In this document: in pieces, positions 63,319 to 64,000 of the stretch
How the letters are laid out: the number at the start of each line of letters is the position of its first letter
Numbering within the stretch: position 1 is the stretch's first letter
From: Acinetobacter sp. YWS30-1
GTDB lineage: Bacteria; Pseudomonadota; Gammaproteobacteria; Pseudomonadales; Moraxellaceae
DNA length: 64,000 bases
Assembly: GCF_033558715.1 (NCBI RefSeq)
Contig: NZ_CP114606.1
Location: 1,178,001 to 1,242,000 of the forward strand
Reading direction: 5' to 3'
The notes under the pieces: generated by a model
Databases searched by the model: none
The model's input: only the letters and a program-made list of their open reading frames with translations
What the model was told of the DNA's origin: nothing
Program-made: the position numbers and the translations under genes

Positions 63319-64000
63319 TTATTCGAACTCTTGTGGCTGATTAAATTGAACCTGTTCAAATTTTAATGCGTAGCGGTGTTTTAAGGTGGACCATTGAACT
63401 TTGGCAGGTTGCGTCTGTTCTGAAAATTCATTTTCATCTGTTGTAGTTTTTACCTTGCCTGTTAAAAAGTTAATGCTTCGTGCTGTACTCTCACCCGAGG
63501 CACGGTGAAAATCATCTACATCATAGCCAATCAATTTAAAAGCATTATCCTGGTATCGAAAGGTATAAGTATGATTGGTTACATACCATGAACCACAGCT
63601 TAGCCAGTAATGTAAATGAACCCGAAGTACACCTTTTTGAATGCTTAAGGCTTCGGATTCACCAAGTGGATCAGCGAGGCAAGGCGACTCTACATCACCT
63701 TCGGTTGGCAAAGTAGTATTACTAGCTACAAGCTGATAACTATTTTCTTGCTTGAATAAAATCAAAAGTTTTCGTTTGTTGCTATTCAGAACATGATTGC
63801 CTACACCTGCATTTGCAACAAAGTTTTCGGGATTAGTATCTTCAATAATCAGCGTTAGATCTGCTTGACCGTCCTGATTTAAATCGCCTTGCGCTGTTTC
63901 CAAAATTTTCCAATTTTTCGGAACAAATGACTGATAGCTTGATTTTAGAGAACTGCCTGTCTGAGGTGTTGCACATGCACTTTGTGTAAATGCTATACAC
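63319..64000 (-). CDS. Putative lipoprotein, 5' end outside the window
   Basis: The frame is open on the minus strand to the end of the window; it does not start at the TTG at 63903. Reading from the edge gives AFTQSACATPQTGSS, which fits the end of a lipoprotein signal peptide with the acylated Cys. The mature part contains LNQDGQADLTLIIED, like FG-GAP/VCBS-style or YbjP-type calcium-loop proteins, and HLHYWLSCGSWYVTNHTYTFRYQDNAFKLIGYD. The function is unknown; it is probably anchored in the envelope. Confidence 0.7.
   Translation of the reverse strand, partial: CIAFTQSACATPQTGSSLKSSYQSFVPKNWKILETAQGDLNQDGQADLTLIIEDTNPENFVANAGVGNHVLNSNKRKLLILFKQENSYQLVASNTTLPTEGDVESPCLADPLGESEALSIQKGVLRVHLHYWLSCGSWYVTNHTYTFRYQDNAFKLIGYDVDDFHRASGESTARSINFLTGKVKTTTDENEFSEQTQPAKVQWSTLKHRYALKFEQVQFNQPQEFE

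Overview
The window looks like an Acinetobacter chromosome. The evidence is an AT-rich genome whose gene set fits Moraxellaceae: monomeric isocitrate dehydrogenase, Vfr-type CRP, pyrB with a non-catalytic pyrC', and many short U-tailed terminators. The species cannot be fixed from this sequence alone. No tRNA, rRNA or CRISPR array was seen.

About 1-23,100 is an accessory region (genomic island, left end outside the window). It opens with the C-terminus of a phage-type integrase and an AlpA-like regulator split by an IS3-family element (629-1937, TSD AAG). Two paralogous small genes follow, one with an internal stop, then an XRE regulator, an IS66 remnant, a NERD-domain helicase preceded by a 53-residue membrane protein, a decayed helicase C-terminus, an eight-copy iteron array and an IS5-family element. 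The next operon encodes an RSH-like HD hydrolase, two unknown proteins and McrBC. Its mcrB gene is cut in frame by a tet(M)-bearing composite transposon (11,421-16,156) whose two ends are different IS3-family elements; the outer flanks share the TSD ATA. After mcrC come an AbiEi-like protein and a HipB-like regulator that share a duplicated operator, a roughly 130-bp tandem repeat, a PrpA-type phosphatase and a GNAT acetyltransferase.

The island side ends near 23,100-23,140 against a 5'-truncated gguC/araD1-like gene. From there to the end is ordinary chromosome: 2-oxoglutarate semialdehyde dehydrogenase, an OprD-like porin, icd, a phosphatase, OsmC, Vfr/CRP, an aldo/keto reductase, an orphan ParS-type antitoxin-like protein, clpB, rlmKL, pyrB-pyrC' and an OmpA/BON protein. 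Next is a leucine/isovalerate block on the minus strand: liuA-liuB-liuC-liuD-liuE-scoA-scoB-atoE. It converts isovaleryl-CoA to acetyl-CoA and acetoacetate, and then activates acetoacetate. A divergent TetR gene and an acyl-CoA synthetase lie beside it. The window closes with a methyltransferase, a thioesterase-like protein, a DUF2520 protein, trmB, a SulP transporter, a GST, an mdaB-ygiN pair and a partial lipoprotein.

The most notable features are the hybrid-ended tet(M) transposon inside a type IV restriction gene, the multi-gene operon around that McrBC, and several unexplained repeat or operator structures in the island.
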